Below are positions 1 to 6,078 of a stretch of 8,370 bases of DNA, one piece after another. The first letter of the stretch is position 1; each line of letters opens with the position of its first letter. Under the pieces are notes generated by a model, which was not told the origin of the DNA, searched no databases, and saw only the letters and a list, made by a program, of their open reading frames with translations. Source of the DNA: Verrucomicrobiota bacterium (GTDB taxonomy: Bacteria; Verrucomicrobiota; Verrucomicrobiia; Chthoniobacterales; UBA10450); contig QHPN01000044.1 of the NCBI GenBank assembly GCA_003219115.1, positions 1-8,370 of the forward strand, written 5' to 3'. A program made the position numbers and the translations under genes.

Positions 1-284
1 TCTTCTTTCGCGCATCTGATTTCACCGTCGCCAGCCGAATGCTAGGGGGGATGTTTGGCCGTCACGTCCACGGTGATGCCATTCTTTCGACCCGCGAAAT
101 CCTGCAAGTGGCTATCGTTACCATCTGCGTGATTACGGTGCATTGGATGTTACGCGACAGCAACATCGAAACCGCGGTGACCAGACTGCCGCGCTGGGTT
201 GTAACCACAGCATGGGCTTTGATGGCTTGCGCCATTATTCTCACTCAAGGAAACAGTAATGCCTTCATCTACTTCCAATTTTAA
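1..284 (+). CDS. MBOAT family membrane O-acyltransferase, C-terminal part (5' end outside window)
   Basis: The reading frame is open from base 3 to the TAA at 282-284, giving about 93 residues. It begins FFRASDFTVASRMLGGMFG, which matches the late MBOAT segment (FFRA...A...GMFG), has two hydrophobic stretches, and ends in FIYFQF, a very typical MBOAT/AlgI-type C-terminus. Members of this family are multi-pass inner-membrane proteins that pass acyl groups, usually acetyl, to an exported polysaccharide or lipid acceptor. The catalytic histidine lies upstream of the window, so activity cannot be judged here. The next gene starts 26 bp before this one ends and encodes an SGNH-like protein, the usual partner arrangement for alginate-type O-acetylation. 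That supports a polysaccharide O-acetylation role. The exact polysaccharide is unknown. Confidence 0.85.
   Translation, partial: FFRASDFTVASRMLGGMFGRHVHGDAILSTREILQVAIVTICVITVHWMLRDSNIETAVTRLPRWVVTTAWALMACAIILTQGNSNAFIYFQF
247..251 (+). promoter_or_regulatory. Shine-Dalgarno site for the SGNH-like gene, inside the MBOAT coding sequence
   Basis: AAGGA lies 7 bases before the ATG at 259. It fixes the start of the downstream gene inside the last codons of the MBOAT gene and implies translational coupling of the pair. Confidence 0.7.
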
Positions 285-1416
285 GAACAGACTGCGCCTG
301 CCACGTTTATTTTTCCGGCAACCAACCAAAGCCGAAAGCATACACGGCGGACCGCCCTTGGAATTCGAGCGGCCGATCCCGCCGGTACCGTGGCGCGGCA
401 TCATGGTCATCGTTGCAATCACTGTCATCGCTGCGACAACCGCCTGGGAAATGTATTGTCGATCTATTGGTTACGGTCCGACCCTGAACGATGGCGAGGA
501 CTTCTGGACAATGATTCGCCGGCGCGTGCAACCGGAATCGGTCGTGATCATCGGTGATTCTCGCGGCTGGTACGATCTCGACCTCGACGAACTTCAAAAA
601 GGATTAGGCAAACGCCCGCTGCAACTGGCGATGGGTGGAGGTTGCGGTTATCCGGTCCTGGCTGATCTCGCTGACGACAAAACTTTTCACGGCACCATTA
701 TTTGCAGCTTCGTGCCCCGCTTGTTTCTTGCGCCGCCCGGCACGCCTCCATGGGAACGCGGGGAAAAAGCCGTGCGCCGATTTCATACGCAAACGCCGGC
801 ACAACGTGCCAGCCAATATCTCGCCTTCCCGCTGGAAGAACATGTCGCATTCCTGAAGCAGGAAGAGCTTACCCTCGACGATCTGCTGAAAGATTTGCCC
901 ATCCCGAATCGCCCTGGCGCTTTGGTACCGCCACGTCTCCCACCTTATTTCGGAACCATCGATCGAGAACGTCGCGCGCGCATGATCGAGGAATGTGCGC
1001 GCGGTGGAAAATTGGCCAGCACGATCCAGCAAATCTGGATCCCACTTTTCACTCTCCCTCCGCCTCCGAGTTACATTCCGCAGGACGTGTTCATGGCGAA
1101 GATGAAGGAGGCGATCGAAACGCGCTTTCGCGATACCATTTCGGCGGTCCAGAAGATACGCGGTCGCGGCGGCAAGGTCGTCTTCGTCAGGCTTCCTGTT
1201 AGTGGCGGACTCAAAACGCTGGAAGATCAAACGACGCCGCGCAATCAGACCTGGGACCCGTTGGTGAAAGGCACGGGTGCTCCCGGTATTTACTTCGAAG
1301 ATTATCCAGACCTGGCGAGCTTCTTCTGTCCAGAATGGTCGCACCTGTCCGCCGGCGATTCCGTAGAATTCAGTAAACGCCTTGTCCCCCATCTCCGCGC
1401 GGCATTGAAGATGTGA
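259..1416 (+). CDS. membrane-anchored SGNH/GDSL hydrolase-like protein, partner of the MBOAT acyltransferase
   Basis: The 385-residue protein has a basic, proline-rich cytoplasmic N-terminus. One membrane segment follows at about residues 47-62 (IMVIVAITVIAATTAW). The rest is a periplasmic domain. SGNH block I is seen as VVIIGDSRGWYD with nucleophile Ser101 in GDSR, and a glycine-rich stretch (LAMGGGCGYP) follows, like block II. Near the C-terminus, PEWSHLSAGD holds the candidate catalytic His362, preceded three residues earlier by Glu359 rather than the usual Asp. Proteins of this architecture next to MBOAT genes (AlgJ/AlgX/PatB-like) take part in polysaccharide O-acetyl transfer or removal at the outer face of the inner membrane. 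The 26-bp overlap with the MBOAT gene and the strong AAGGA site argue for coupled expression. Esterase versus transferase activity cannot be told from sequence. Confidence 0.78.
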   Translation: MPSSTSNFKNRLRLPRLFFRQPTKAESIHGGPPLEFERPIPPVPWRGIMVIVAITVIAATTAWEMYCRSIGYGPTLNDGEDFWTMIRRRVQPESVVIIGDSRGWYDLDLDELQKGLGKRPLQLAMGGGCGYPVLADLADDKTFHGTIICSFVPRLFLAPPGTPPWERGEKAVRRFHTQTPAQRASQYLAFPLEEHVAFLKQEELTLDDLLKDLPIPNRPGALVPPRLPPYFGTIDRERRARMIEECARGGKLASTIQQIWIPLFTLPPPPSYIPQDVFMAKMKEAIETRFRDTISAVQKIRGRGGKVVFVRLPVSGGLKTLEDQTTPRNQTWDPLVKGTGAPGIYFEDYPDLASFFCPEWSHLSAGDSVEFSKRLVPHLRAALKM

Positions 1417-1521
1417 CGCGCACTCGCTGGTACATCGCCAAATGAGTACGTTGCGATGCTGTAAGGCGGATCGGCTAATCCGTCATGCCAGTCCGGCTCG
1501 AACCTGCTAAAGCCGACGGGG
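1417..1521 (+). other. short gap between SGNH-like and acyltransferase genes
   Basis: These 105 bp hold no gene. A weak hairpin is visible (CGGAT at 1467-1471 pairs with ATCCG at 1478-1482, loop of 6) without a T-run, so termination is doubtful and the three genes may be co-transcribed. No convincing promoter was seen. Confidence 0.35.
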
Positions 1522-2622
1522 ATGAGGCGACTGCTCTGGCTGGATATCGCGAAAGCAATTGCCATTTCATGGGTCGTCTACTTCCATTTTTTCAATACCG
1601 TCTTCCAGCACACACGATTCCCAGTCGAGGACTGGAGCACTCTCGCCGCTGGCACGGTTACCGTCATCCGGATGGCGTGGTTAAAAATTTCCAGCATCGG
1701 TTTTCACGCGGTCGGTGTGTTCATTATTCTCAGCGGCTGGGCGCTGATGGAATCGACTGCGCGACGAGCGGAATCGTCCTCGTTGAAATGGGGAAGCTGG
1801 TTTGGCGCGCGTTTTCTCCGGCTTTATCCGATGTATTGGGTCGCGCACCTGGTTTATCTTGTCTCGCCATTCGTCGCCCGACTCGAGCCGGTAGATAGCC
1901 GGATCATACTGAGTCTGCTTGGTCTGCGGTTCATCGATATCACGATGAACTTCATGTACCTCAATGCCGCCTGGTGGTACTTCTCCATGCTCATTCAGTT
2001 CTATGTGATGTTCCCCCTGCTCTTCTGGGCGGCGCAGCGTTTCGGGCCGCTTGCTTTTTTATTAATGGCGTGTGCGCTCGGATTTTTCGTACGTTATTTG
2101 CTACTGGTTGTTTATCCGCAGCATGGGTTCTGGGTGCTGGGTGGTTTTGCCGTTTGCCGGCTGCCTGAGTTCGCCCTGGGGATGGCTTTGGGAATGTGGC
2201 ACAAACAATCGCCTGCTCGGACTGAGTGGCTCCTTCTTCGCGGCGTGGGACTACTTGCAGGACTCCTCTTGTATCCAGCCGCGATGTGGCTGTATCACAA
2301 TGGAATTACTTACGTCTTTGTCGATTTCGCTACTGGCGCGTGTTGCCTGCTCGAAATTGTCGGCGTCGCTGGAATTATCTGGCGATTTGGCAGTGTAGGC
2401 AAAGTATTCGGCTTAGTTGGCGCGTTCTCCTATGGCCTATATCTCATTCATCAACCTTATGTCATCTGGCTGGGACTTCGTATCCGTCCGATATCGGCAT
2501 CATCATTTCTGCTGGTCTTCGTCGCAACACTGGCAGTGCTTAGTGCTTGGGGAATTCTGCTGGAGAAATCAACGAACACACTCGTAAATAAACTTATTCC
2601 GTCGAAGAAAAGTGACGGGTGA
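1522..2622 (+). CDS. acyltransferase family 3 (OafA/YrhL-like) membrane protein
   Basis: The 366 residues are the usual length for this family and are strongly hydrophobic, with roughly ten membrane segments. Near the N-terminus LDIAKAIAISWVVYFHFF matches the hallmark LDxxR/KAxA...H of Acyl_transf_3, with Asp8 and His22. Later GVFIILSGWAL matches the conserved F-[FIL]-x-LSG segment. ARFLRLYPMYW gives the R-x-x-R-x-x-P-x-Y motif with Arg97, Arg100 and Pro103. Such proteins acylate sugars of O-antigens, exopolysaccharides, peptidoglycan or small molecules, using acyl groups delivered across the inner membrane. The ATG at 1522 is the only ATG after the in-frame stop at 1462 that places the motif correctly. 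Its upstream GACGGGG is a poor ribosome-binding site. The last residues (KKSDG) and the stop lie inside a 7-bp repeat, so the C-terminal tail may have been redefined by repeat growth. Substrate unknown. Confidence 0.88.
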   Translation: MRRLLWLDIAKAIAISWVVYFHFFNTVFQHTRFPVEDWSTLAAGTVTVIRMAWLKISSIGFHAVGVFIILSGWALMESTARRAESSSLKWGSWFGARFLRLYPMYWVAHLVYLVSPFVARLEPVDSRIILSLLGLRFIDITMNFMYLNAAWWYFSMLIQFYVMFPLLFWAAQRFGPLAFLLMACALGFFVRYLLLVVYPQHGFWVLGGFAVCRLPEFALGMALGMWHKQSPARTEWLLLRGVGLLAGLLLYPAAMWLYHNGITYVFVDFATGACCLLEIVGVAGIIWRFGSVGKVFGLVGAFSYGLYLIHQPYVIWLGLRIRPISASSFLLVFVATLAVLSAWGILLEKSTNTLVNKLIPSKKSDG

Positions 2623-2652
2623 TGAGCGACAAGTGACGAGCGAATGGCGACC
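2611..2652 (+). repeat. six tandem 7-bp units, consensus RGYGAYR, across the acyltransferase stop codon
   Basis: In strict 7-base register the units are AGTGACG, GGTGATG, AGCGACA, AGTGACG, AGCGAAT and GGCGACC. The stop codon TGA at 2620-2622 is made by the second unit, and the last codons of the acyltransferase gene are made by the first. The purine/pyrimidine pattern is kept although the bases vary, so this looks like an aged minisatellite. Confidence 0.75.
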
Positions 2653-2673
2653 GGCATTTCCTTTATATCTACC

Positions 2674-2701
2674 GTTCACGAGTGACCGGTCACAATTCAC
2701 G
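2674..2701. repeat. second block of 7-bp units in mixed orientation with a 12-bp perfect palindrome
   Basis: GTTCACG, AGTGACC, GGTCACA and ATTCACG follow one another with 7-base spacing, so GTGAC-type units alternate with their complement. The middle two create GTGACCGGTCAC (2682-2693), a perfect palindrome. It is separated from the first block by 21 bases. It probably belongs to the same repeat family and could form a small cruciform. It could also be an operator-like site for the following doxX-like gene, but nothing else supports that. Confidence 0.5.
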
Positions 2702-2753
2702 CTTCAAAAAGCTGTTGTAATCGCTGCGTCGTTTAATAAAGAATTCGCCACTC

Positions 2754-3128
2754 ATGAAAATTCTGACCATCATCGTTCGTCTGCTGCTTGGACTCGGGTT
2801 CGTCGTCTTCGGCTCCACTGCCTTTTTGCATTTCATTCCCATGCCGGAAATCCCGCAGACTATGGCGGGAGACTTTACCCGCGTGTTCATAAATAGCGGT
2901 TATGCTAATGTCATTGGCGCGCTCCAGGTGATTGGCGGTTTGCTTCTCCTGATCGGGCGCTTTGTCCCCCTCGCGTTAACCATTCTTGGAGCCATTATCG
3001 TCAACATCTTGATTTTTCACGCGCTCATGGCACCGGAAGCTTTTCCACCAGCGCTGGTCTTTACCGCCCTCGAGCTGTTTCTGGTGTGGCGCTACCGTGA
3101 AGCGTTCATGCCACTGTTGAAACCCTGA
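2754..3128 (+). CDS. DoxX family integral membrane protein
   Basis: The 124-residue protein has four predicted membrane helices: about residues 5-27, 52-67, 70-90 and 98-110. The pattern is that of the DoxX-like family: an RLLLGLGFVVFGS first helix, a GGLLLLIGRFVPLAL turn between helices two and three, NILIFHALMAPE before helix four, and a short basic tail (LVWRYREAFMPLLKP). DoxX-like proteins are small inner-membrane proteins loosely linked to thiosulfate/quinone oxidation or redox stress. For stand-alone members like this one the function is generally not known. ATG 2754 puts the first helix right after a short MKILT start, and the ribosome-binding site is weak. A near copy of its last 16 codons lies 113 bp downstream. 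Confidence 0.85.
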   Translation: MKILTIIVRLLLGLGFVVFGSTAFLHFIPMPEIPQTMAGDFTRVFINSGYANVIGALQVIGGLLLLIGRFVPLALTILGAIIVNILIFHALMAPEAFPPALVFTALELFLVWRYREAFMPLLKP

Positions 3129-3167
3129 ATCGCTCTGCCGTTGGCGAACGAAAGTAATCACGCCGTA

Positions 3168-3185
3168 GTCCCGCGACTGCGGGAC
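3168..3185. repeat. perfect hairpin GTCCCGC-GACT-GCGGGAC
   Basis: There is a 7-bp fully paired stem with a 4-base loop, 40 bases after the doxX stop. There is no T-run, so it is a poor intrinsic terminator. Its right arm begins a 12-mer that recurs at 3263, which suggests a REP-like unit rather than a terminator. Confidence 0.6.
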
Positions 3186-3190
3186 AAAGG
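3179..3190 (+). repeat. direct repeat GCGGGACAAAGG, copy 1
   Basis: This 12-mer is identical to the one at 3263-3274, 84 bp away. The two copies bracket the orphan doxX 3' end. This copy includes the right arm of the 3168-3185 hairpin. Confidence 0.65.
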
Positions 3191-3193
3191 CGG

Positions 3194-3241
3194 ATGGTGT
3201 GGCGCTATCGCGAAGCTTTCACGCCGCTGTTCAAGCCGTAG
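3194..3241 (+). pseudogene. remnant of a second doxX-like gene (last 16 codons)
   Basis: The 48 bases translate as MVWRYREAFTPLFKP followed by TAG. The true doxX-family gene just upstream ends LVWRYREAFMPLLKP and TGA. The two ends are 37/48 identical in DNA, and of the nine differences before the stop, six are silent third-base changes. That pattern points to two paralogues that diverged while coding, after which the body of the second gene was lost. It does not look like a fresh partial copy. No membrane-helix sequence precedes the fragment, so no functional protein is expected. The apparent ATG at 3194 corresponds to an internal Leu codon of the intact gene and is probably fortuitous. Confidence 0.72.
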
Positions 3242-3262
3242 GACCGCACTTATATGGTAAAG

Positions 3263-3274
3263 GCGGGACAAAGG
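3263..3274 (+). repeat. direct repeat GCGGGACAAAGG, copy 2
   Basis: Second identical copy of the 12-mer. It lacks the left hairpin arm seen at copy 1, so it may be half of a similar repeat unit. Confidence 0.6.
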
Positions 3275-3318
3275 TGCCGAGTTTTCGCTCTGCTGGGATG
3301 CACCTCCTGCTCCTCTTC

Positions 3319-3457
3319 TCTGGGGAGCGCACGCGCCTTCGCGTGCTGTTGTTGGCGCCTCGCCAAATGACTTTCTTCAGGGAAATAAGAGGAGCATTTC
3401 GGCGAGGCGCCGAAAGTCCGAGCCGGACTGGCATAGCACGCGCGTGTGCTCCCCAGA
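3319..3457. repeat. 139-bp inverted repeat built of two hairpin modules per arm
   Basis: The left end TCTGGGGAGC (3319-3328) is matched in reverse complement by GCTCCCCAGA (3448-3457). Inside the left arm are a perfect hairpin GCACGCG-CCTT-CGCGTGC (3329-3346) and TTGGCG-CCT-CGCCAA (3352-3366). The right arm has TCGGCG-AGG-CGCCGA (3399-3413) and a CACGCG/CGTGTG module (3436-3449), with an extra small hairpin GTCCG-AGC-CGGAC (3416-3428) inserted. The unpaired centre is about 3372-3394. The arrangement resembles a BIME, two REP-like units head to head. No coding capacity or transposase was seen. Confidence 0.7.
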
Positions 3458-3641
3458 CCGGAATCGCGACGAAAACCGCCAACTCGTCGGTTCGAGGGCC
3501 GACGTCGCCGTAAAGAATCACACGCGCAGATTTTCAATCGCGTGCGAAATGAAGTTTGGCAAGGTACTCCACTGGCTCACGAAGAGATTCGGAGTTGGCT
3601 TCCGTAAGGTTAGAAACAATGGAGACCTTGCTCTTTTATTA

Positions 3642-3662
3642 ATTCGGCGTTCGACGCTGAAT
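3642..3662 (-). terminator. possible terminator of the radical SAM gene
   Basis: The stem ATTCGGCGT / ACGCTGAAT has nine pairs, including one G-T wobble, around a 3-base TCG loop. It lies 20 bases past the radical SAM stop codon. In the minus direction it is followed by TAATAAAAGAG rather than a clean T-run, so termination would be weak. It could equally be another repeat hairpin serving both converging transcripts. Confidence 0.4.
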
Positions 3663-3682
3663 ATAGGGGATTTAATAATGGC

Positions 3683-4744
3683 TTACATCGCCAGCTTTAC
3701 CGGAAGTCGGCGCGCACCCCATTCGCCACACCGCGATTCGAATTGGCCGGCAATCCTGTAGCCACAACATCGACAATTACCGTTTTCGAGATTCCATCGG
3801 CCAAGCTCGTACCAGTCGCGTTCGATAACGAGCGCACCGCAACCCGGGCACCAGGTGCTGCCGCCTTCTGAGTCATGAACGTTCCCCGTGTAAACGTAAT
3901 ACAACCCTTTTGAGCGTGCGATCTTCCGTGCGCGGGTGAGAGTCGCAGCCTGCGTGTGCGGTTTATCGAGCATCTTGAAATCAGGATGGAACGCGGTGAA
4001 ATGCCATGGCACTTCCAGACCCAGATTTTCAGCGAACCATTCCGACGCATTATGCAATTCCGCATCAGTGTCGTTCTCACCGGGGATTAAGAGCGTGGTG
4101 ACCTCGAACCAGACCTTCGTTTCCTGCCGCAAATATTTCAGCGTATCAAGCACTGGACCAAGCCGGGCAAAACAAACCCGGTGATAAAACGACTCCGTAA
4201 ATGCTTTGAGATCGACGTTTGCCGCGTCCATGTCCTGGTAAAATTCGGGACGTGCCTCTTCCGTCACGGTTTTGATTCCACGCTCGCGGCAAGCCTGCGC
4301 CACGTCGATTGCATACTCGGCAAAGATCACCGGATCATTGTAAGTGAACGCAACCGATCGACAGCCAAGTCCCCGCGCGGCCAGTGCAATTTGCTCGGGC
4401 GATGCCGCGTCGGCGAGTTTATCCCATTCGCGCGCTTTGGAGATGTCCCAGTTCTGGCAAAACCGGCACCCCAGATTGCATCCCGCCGTACCGAATGAGA
4501 GCACGCTTGTTCCCGGAAGGAAATGATTCAGCGGTTTCTTTTCAATCGGATCGACACAAAACCCGCTGCTGCGACCGTAAGTGCTCAGCACCATTCGATC
4601 GCCGACGCGCTGCCTTACAAAGCAGAAGCCGCGTTGTCCTTCATTCAACTTACAAAAGCGCGGACAAAGTCGGCATTCGATACGACCATCCGGCAACATC
4701 GTCCACCACCGACCGGAATAATTGGATTGTGTCAGACCGACCAT
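3683..4744 (-). CDS. AmmeMemoRadiSam system radical SAM enzyme, with an apparent internal deletion
   Basis: The 353-residue protein has the architecture of this family. An N-terminal cysteine cluster comes first (Cys24, Cys27, Cys31, Cys41; IECRLCPRFCKLNEGQRGFC). The [4Fe-4S]/SAM motif CNLGCRFCQNWD follows with Cys89, Cys93 and Cys96. Then come FTYNDPVIFAEYA, MDAANVDLKAFTE, TTLLIPGENDTDAEL, FTAFHPDFKM and YTGNVHD. A C-terminal zinc-ribbon-like Cys299-x2-Cys302 ... Cys324-x2-Cys327 precedes the usual GARRLPVKL ending. The family is named for its usual co-occurrence with AMMECR1 and Memo proteins, and its reaction is unknown. Between residues 160 and 161 the protein reads GIKTV-TEEARPEFY, where homologues I recall carry about seven more residues (AVTAGY-like, the TNGY strand of related activases). 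Loss of that barrel strand might impair SAM binding. ATG 4744 has only a poor ribosome-binding site. Met16 is an alternative start. Confidence 0.85.
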   Translation of the reverse strand: MVGLTQSNYSGRWWTMLPDGRIECRLCPRFCKLNEGQRGFCFVRQRVGDRMVLSTYGRSSGFCVDPIEKKPLNHFLPGTSVLSFGTAGCNLGCRFCQNWDISKAREWDKLADAASPEQIALAARGLGCRSVAFTYNDPVIFAEYAIDVAQACRERGIKTVTEEARPEFYQDMDAANVDLKAFTESFYHRVCFARLGPVLDTLKYLRQETKVWFEVTTLLIPGENDTDAELHNASEWFAENLGLEVPWHFTAFHPDFKMLDKPHTQAATLTRARKIARSKGLYYVYTGNVHDSEGGSTWCPGCGALVIERDWYELGRWNLENGNCRCCGYRIAGQFESRCGEWGARRLPVKLAM

Positions 4745-4935
4745 TTCTTCGCGGAGAATATAATCACATCGTCGCCAAACGAAAATCTCCTGGCCCCCAG
4801 CCTGGTGAGTACGTGTCTCGCGAGGGGCAAAGCACCAAGGAACGGCTGTCTCCAGACCGCCGGCCTTTCAACGAGCGGCGGCTCCCAACCGCCGACTCAC
4901 TCCTAAACGGCAGTTTGGAAACAGCCGCTCCTTGT
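4745..4935. other. 191-bp gap between the antiporter and radical SAM genes
   Basis: No gene is seen. Most of the part next to the antiporter stop is the three-hairpin array at 4843-4927. The part near the radical SAM start contains AT-rich TTATATTCT (minus strand, about 4754-4762), which could be a weak -10 element but sits very close to the start codon. Confidence 0.4.
4843..4927. repeat. three-unit hairpin array, 32-33 bp period
   Basis: Hairpin 1 (4843-4862) is CGGC-T-GTCT-CC-AGAC-C-GCCG. Hairpin 2 (4876-4894) is CGGCGG, loop CTCCCAA, CCGCCG. Hairpin 3 (4908-4927) is CGGC-A-GTTT-GG-AAAC-A-GCCG. Each is followed by a different 13-base linker. Units 1 and 3 share the same design: two 4-bp stems separated by one unpaired position and a 2-base loop, with different inner bases that still pair. 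The array begins 8 bases past the antiporter stop on its transcript, so it will be part of the 3' end of that mRNA and may stabilise or attenuate it. Confidence 0.7.
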
Positions 4936-6078
4936 TCAGGGGCAAAATATCAATAAGAGAAACACGGCAAAAAGCACCAGATGAATGCAGCCCTGCAAGA
5001 CATTGGTCTTTCCACTGGCAAACGTAACTACACTCACAGCGAGGGTAAGCAGCAGCAGCGGAAGATTGCCGCCTTCCATGCCAAGCGTGACGGTTCGCTT
5101 GGTAATGAAGCCAATAGTCAGAACGGCGGGAATAGTCAGCCCAATCGACGCCAGCACCGAACCATGCAGGATGTTAACGGAACGCTGCAGCTGATTTTTT
5201 CTGGCCGCGCTAATACCACTCAAAGCTTCCGGCGCCAGGACCATCGCGGCGACGATGGCACCGCCAAAAGCTTGTGGCATTCCCCAACGCTCGATGCTGT
5301 TATCCAGTGGAATCGCGAATTTTTCCGCCAACACAATAACGACAACCAGATATAGCATCAACATCACGGTATGATAGAAAGTGGAGCGAAGCTGACCGAC
5401 ATGATCCGCGGAAGTATGGGCCTCTGGCTTCGATTCCGTGAAATAGGCACTGTGTCGTGTTGTCTGTATCAGCAGAAAAATGATGTAAAGGCCAATCGAA
5501 GTGGTCGCGAGAAAGATTTCCTGCACGGTCGAAAATCGCGGGCCCGACATGGAAGTGGTGAAGTTCGGCAAAACCAAACCAAGGACACTCAACGCCATGA
5601 TGGTATTTAGATAAGCGCTGGCTCCCTGCAGATTGTATTGTTGTTCACGATGCCGCAAACCGCCCAGGAGCAGCGACAGCCCGATCAGGCCGTTCAGTGC
5701 AATCATAATTACGGCAAACATCATGTCGCGAGCGAGCGTCGGGTTATTCTTCCCGTGGAGCATCGCCGCTGAAATCATCATCACTTCAATGCTGATGGCG
5801 GAGAGAGTCAGAATCAGCGTTCCGTAGGGCTCCCCGCATTTGATCGCGAGGCACTCGGCGTGACGCACCACCGAAATCGCCGACCAAAGGACGGCAACAA
5901 AAAGCCAGACAAAAACCAGACCCATCGTGCCCGGATGCTCGAGGCTTTCAACCAGGGCGTTGCCAGTCCAAAGAAAAATCGCGGCGGTTGCAACTCCGAA
6001 AACCAGAGCCAATTCTGCCAGAATGACTCTACCCCGACTGCTCGCCTTTCCCACATCGGTCTTCTGTTTCTCCGACAT
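4936..6078 (-). CDS. chaA: ChaA-type calcium/sodium/potassium:proton antiporter
   Basis: From the ATG at 6078 the protein has 380 residues, close to E. coli ChaA (366), with about eleven membrane segments. The first CaCA repeat is seen as GEPYGTLILTLS (82-93) followed by acidic Glu98 (SIEV), then PTLARDMMFAVIMIALNGLIGLSLLLGGLRHRE, which is near-diagnostic of ChaA (description; written here only to mark the segment at about residues 109-144). The second repeat is seen as APEAL (282-286, Glu284) and ARKNQLQRSVNILHGSVLAS, followed by GLTIPAVL. ChaA exchanges cytoplasmic cations for protons and helps with alkaline pH and salt tolerance. The frame is open upstream to an ATG at 6165, but those 29 residues are Arg/Pro-rich, lack a ribosome-binding site and are unlike the family. 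I therefore chose 6078. AGGTG lies 14 bases upstream, further than ideal. Confidence 0.9.
   Translation of the reverse strand: MSEKQKTDVGKASSRGRVILAELALVFGVATAAIFLWTGNALVESLEHPGTMGLVFVWLFVAVLWSAISVVRHAECLAIKCGEPYGTLILTLSAISIEVMMISAAMLHGKNNPTLARDMMFAVIMIALNGLIGLSLLLGGLRHREQQYNLQGASAYLNTIMALSVLGLVLPNFTTSMSGPRFSTVQEIFLATTSIGLYIIFLLIQTTRHSAYFTESKPEAHTSADHVGQLRSTFYHTVMLMLYLVVVIVLAEKFAIPLDNSIERWGMPQAFGGAIVAAMVLAPEALSGISAARKNQLQRSVNILHGSVLASIGLTIPAVLTIGFITKRTVTLGMEGGNLPLLLLTLAVSVVTFASGKTNVLQGCIHLVLFAVFLLLIFCP

Larger units (their letters stand above)
3129..3682. other. 554-bp intergenic region with no intact gene, rich in hairpin repeats
   Basis: No reading frame here has a recognisable domain. The region contains a perfect 7-bp hairpin, an orphan doxX 3' end, a duplicated 12-mer, a 139-bp inverted repeat made of hairpin modules, a further 6-bp-stem hairpin (CGTCGG 3485-3490 with CCGACG 3499-3504) and a terminator-like hairpin next to the radical SAM stop. 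From 3505 to 3641 I see nothing identifiable. The genes on either side converge, so the region receives transcripts from both directions. Confidence 0.6.

Noticed and set aside
702..1202. 166-residue plus-strand frame inside the SGNH-like gene
   Set aside because: Low-complexity Arg/Ser/Pro composition typical of an out-of-frame reading of GC-rich coding DNA.
604..1392. 262-residue open frame on the minus strand opposite the SGNH-like gene
   Set aside because: No recognisable motifs; it is antisense to a frame with a clear GDSR motif, membrane segment and a coupled start.
2611..2701. CRISPR-like array
   Set aside because: Seven-base units without unique spacers of constant length, and no cas genes.
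3444..3761. 105-residue plus-strand frame through the 3' end of the radical SAM gene
   Set aside because: No recognisable domain; it mixes the inverted repeat with the antisense of a real gene.
4843..4927. CRISPR-like array at 33-bp period
   Set aside because: The hairpin parts differ in sequence between units, there are only three, and linkers are 13 bases.
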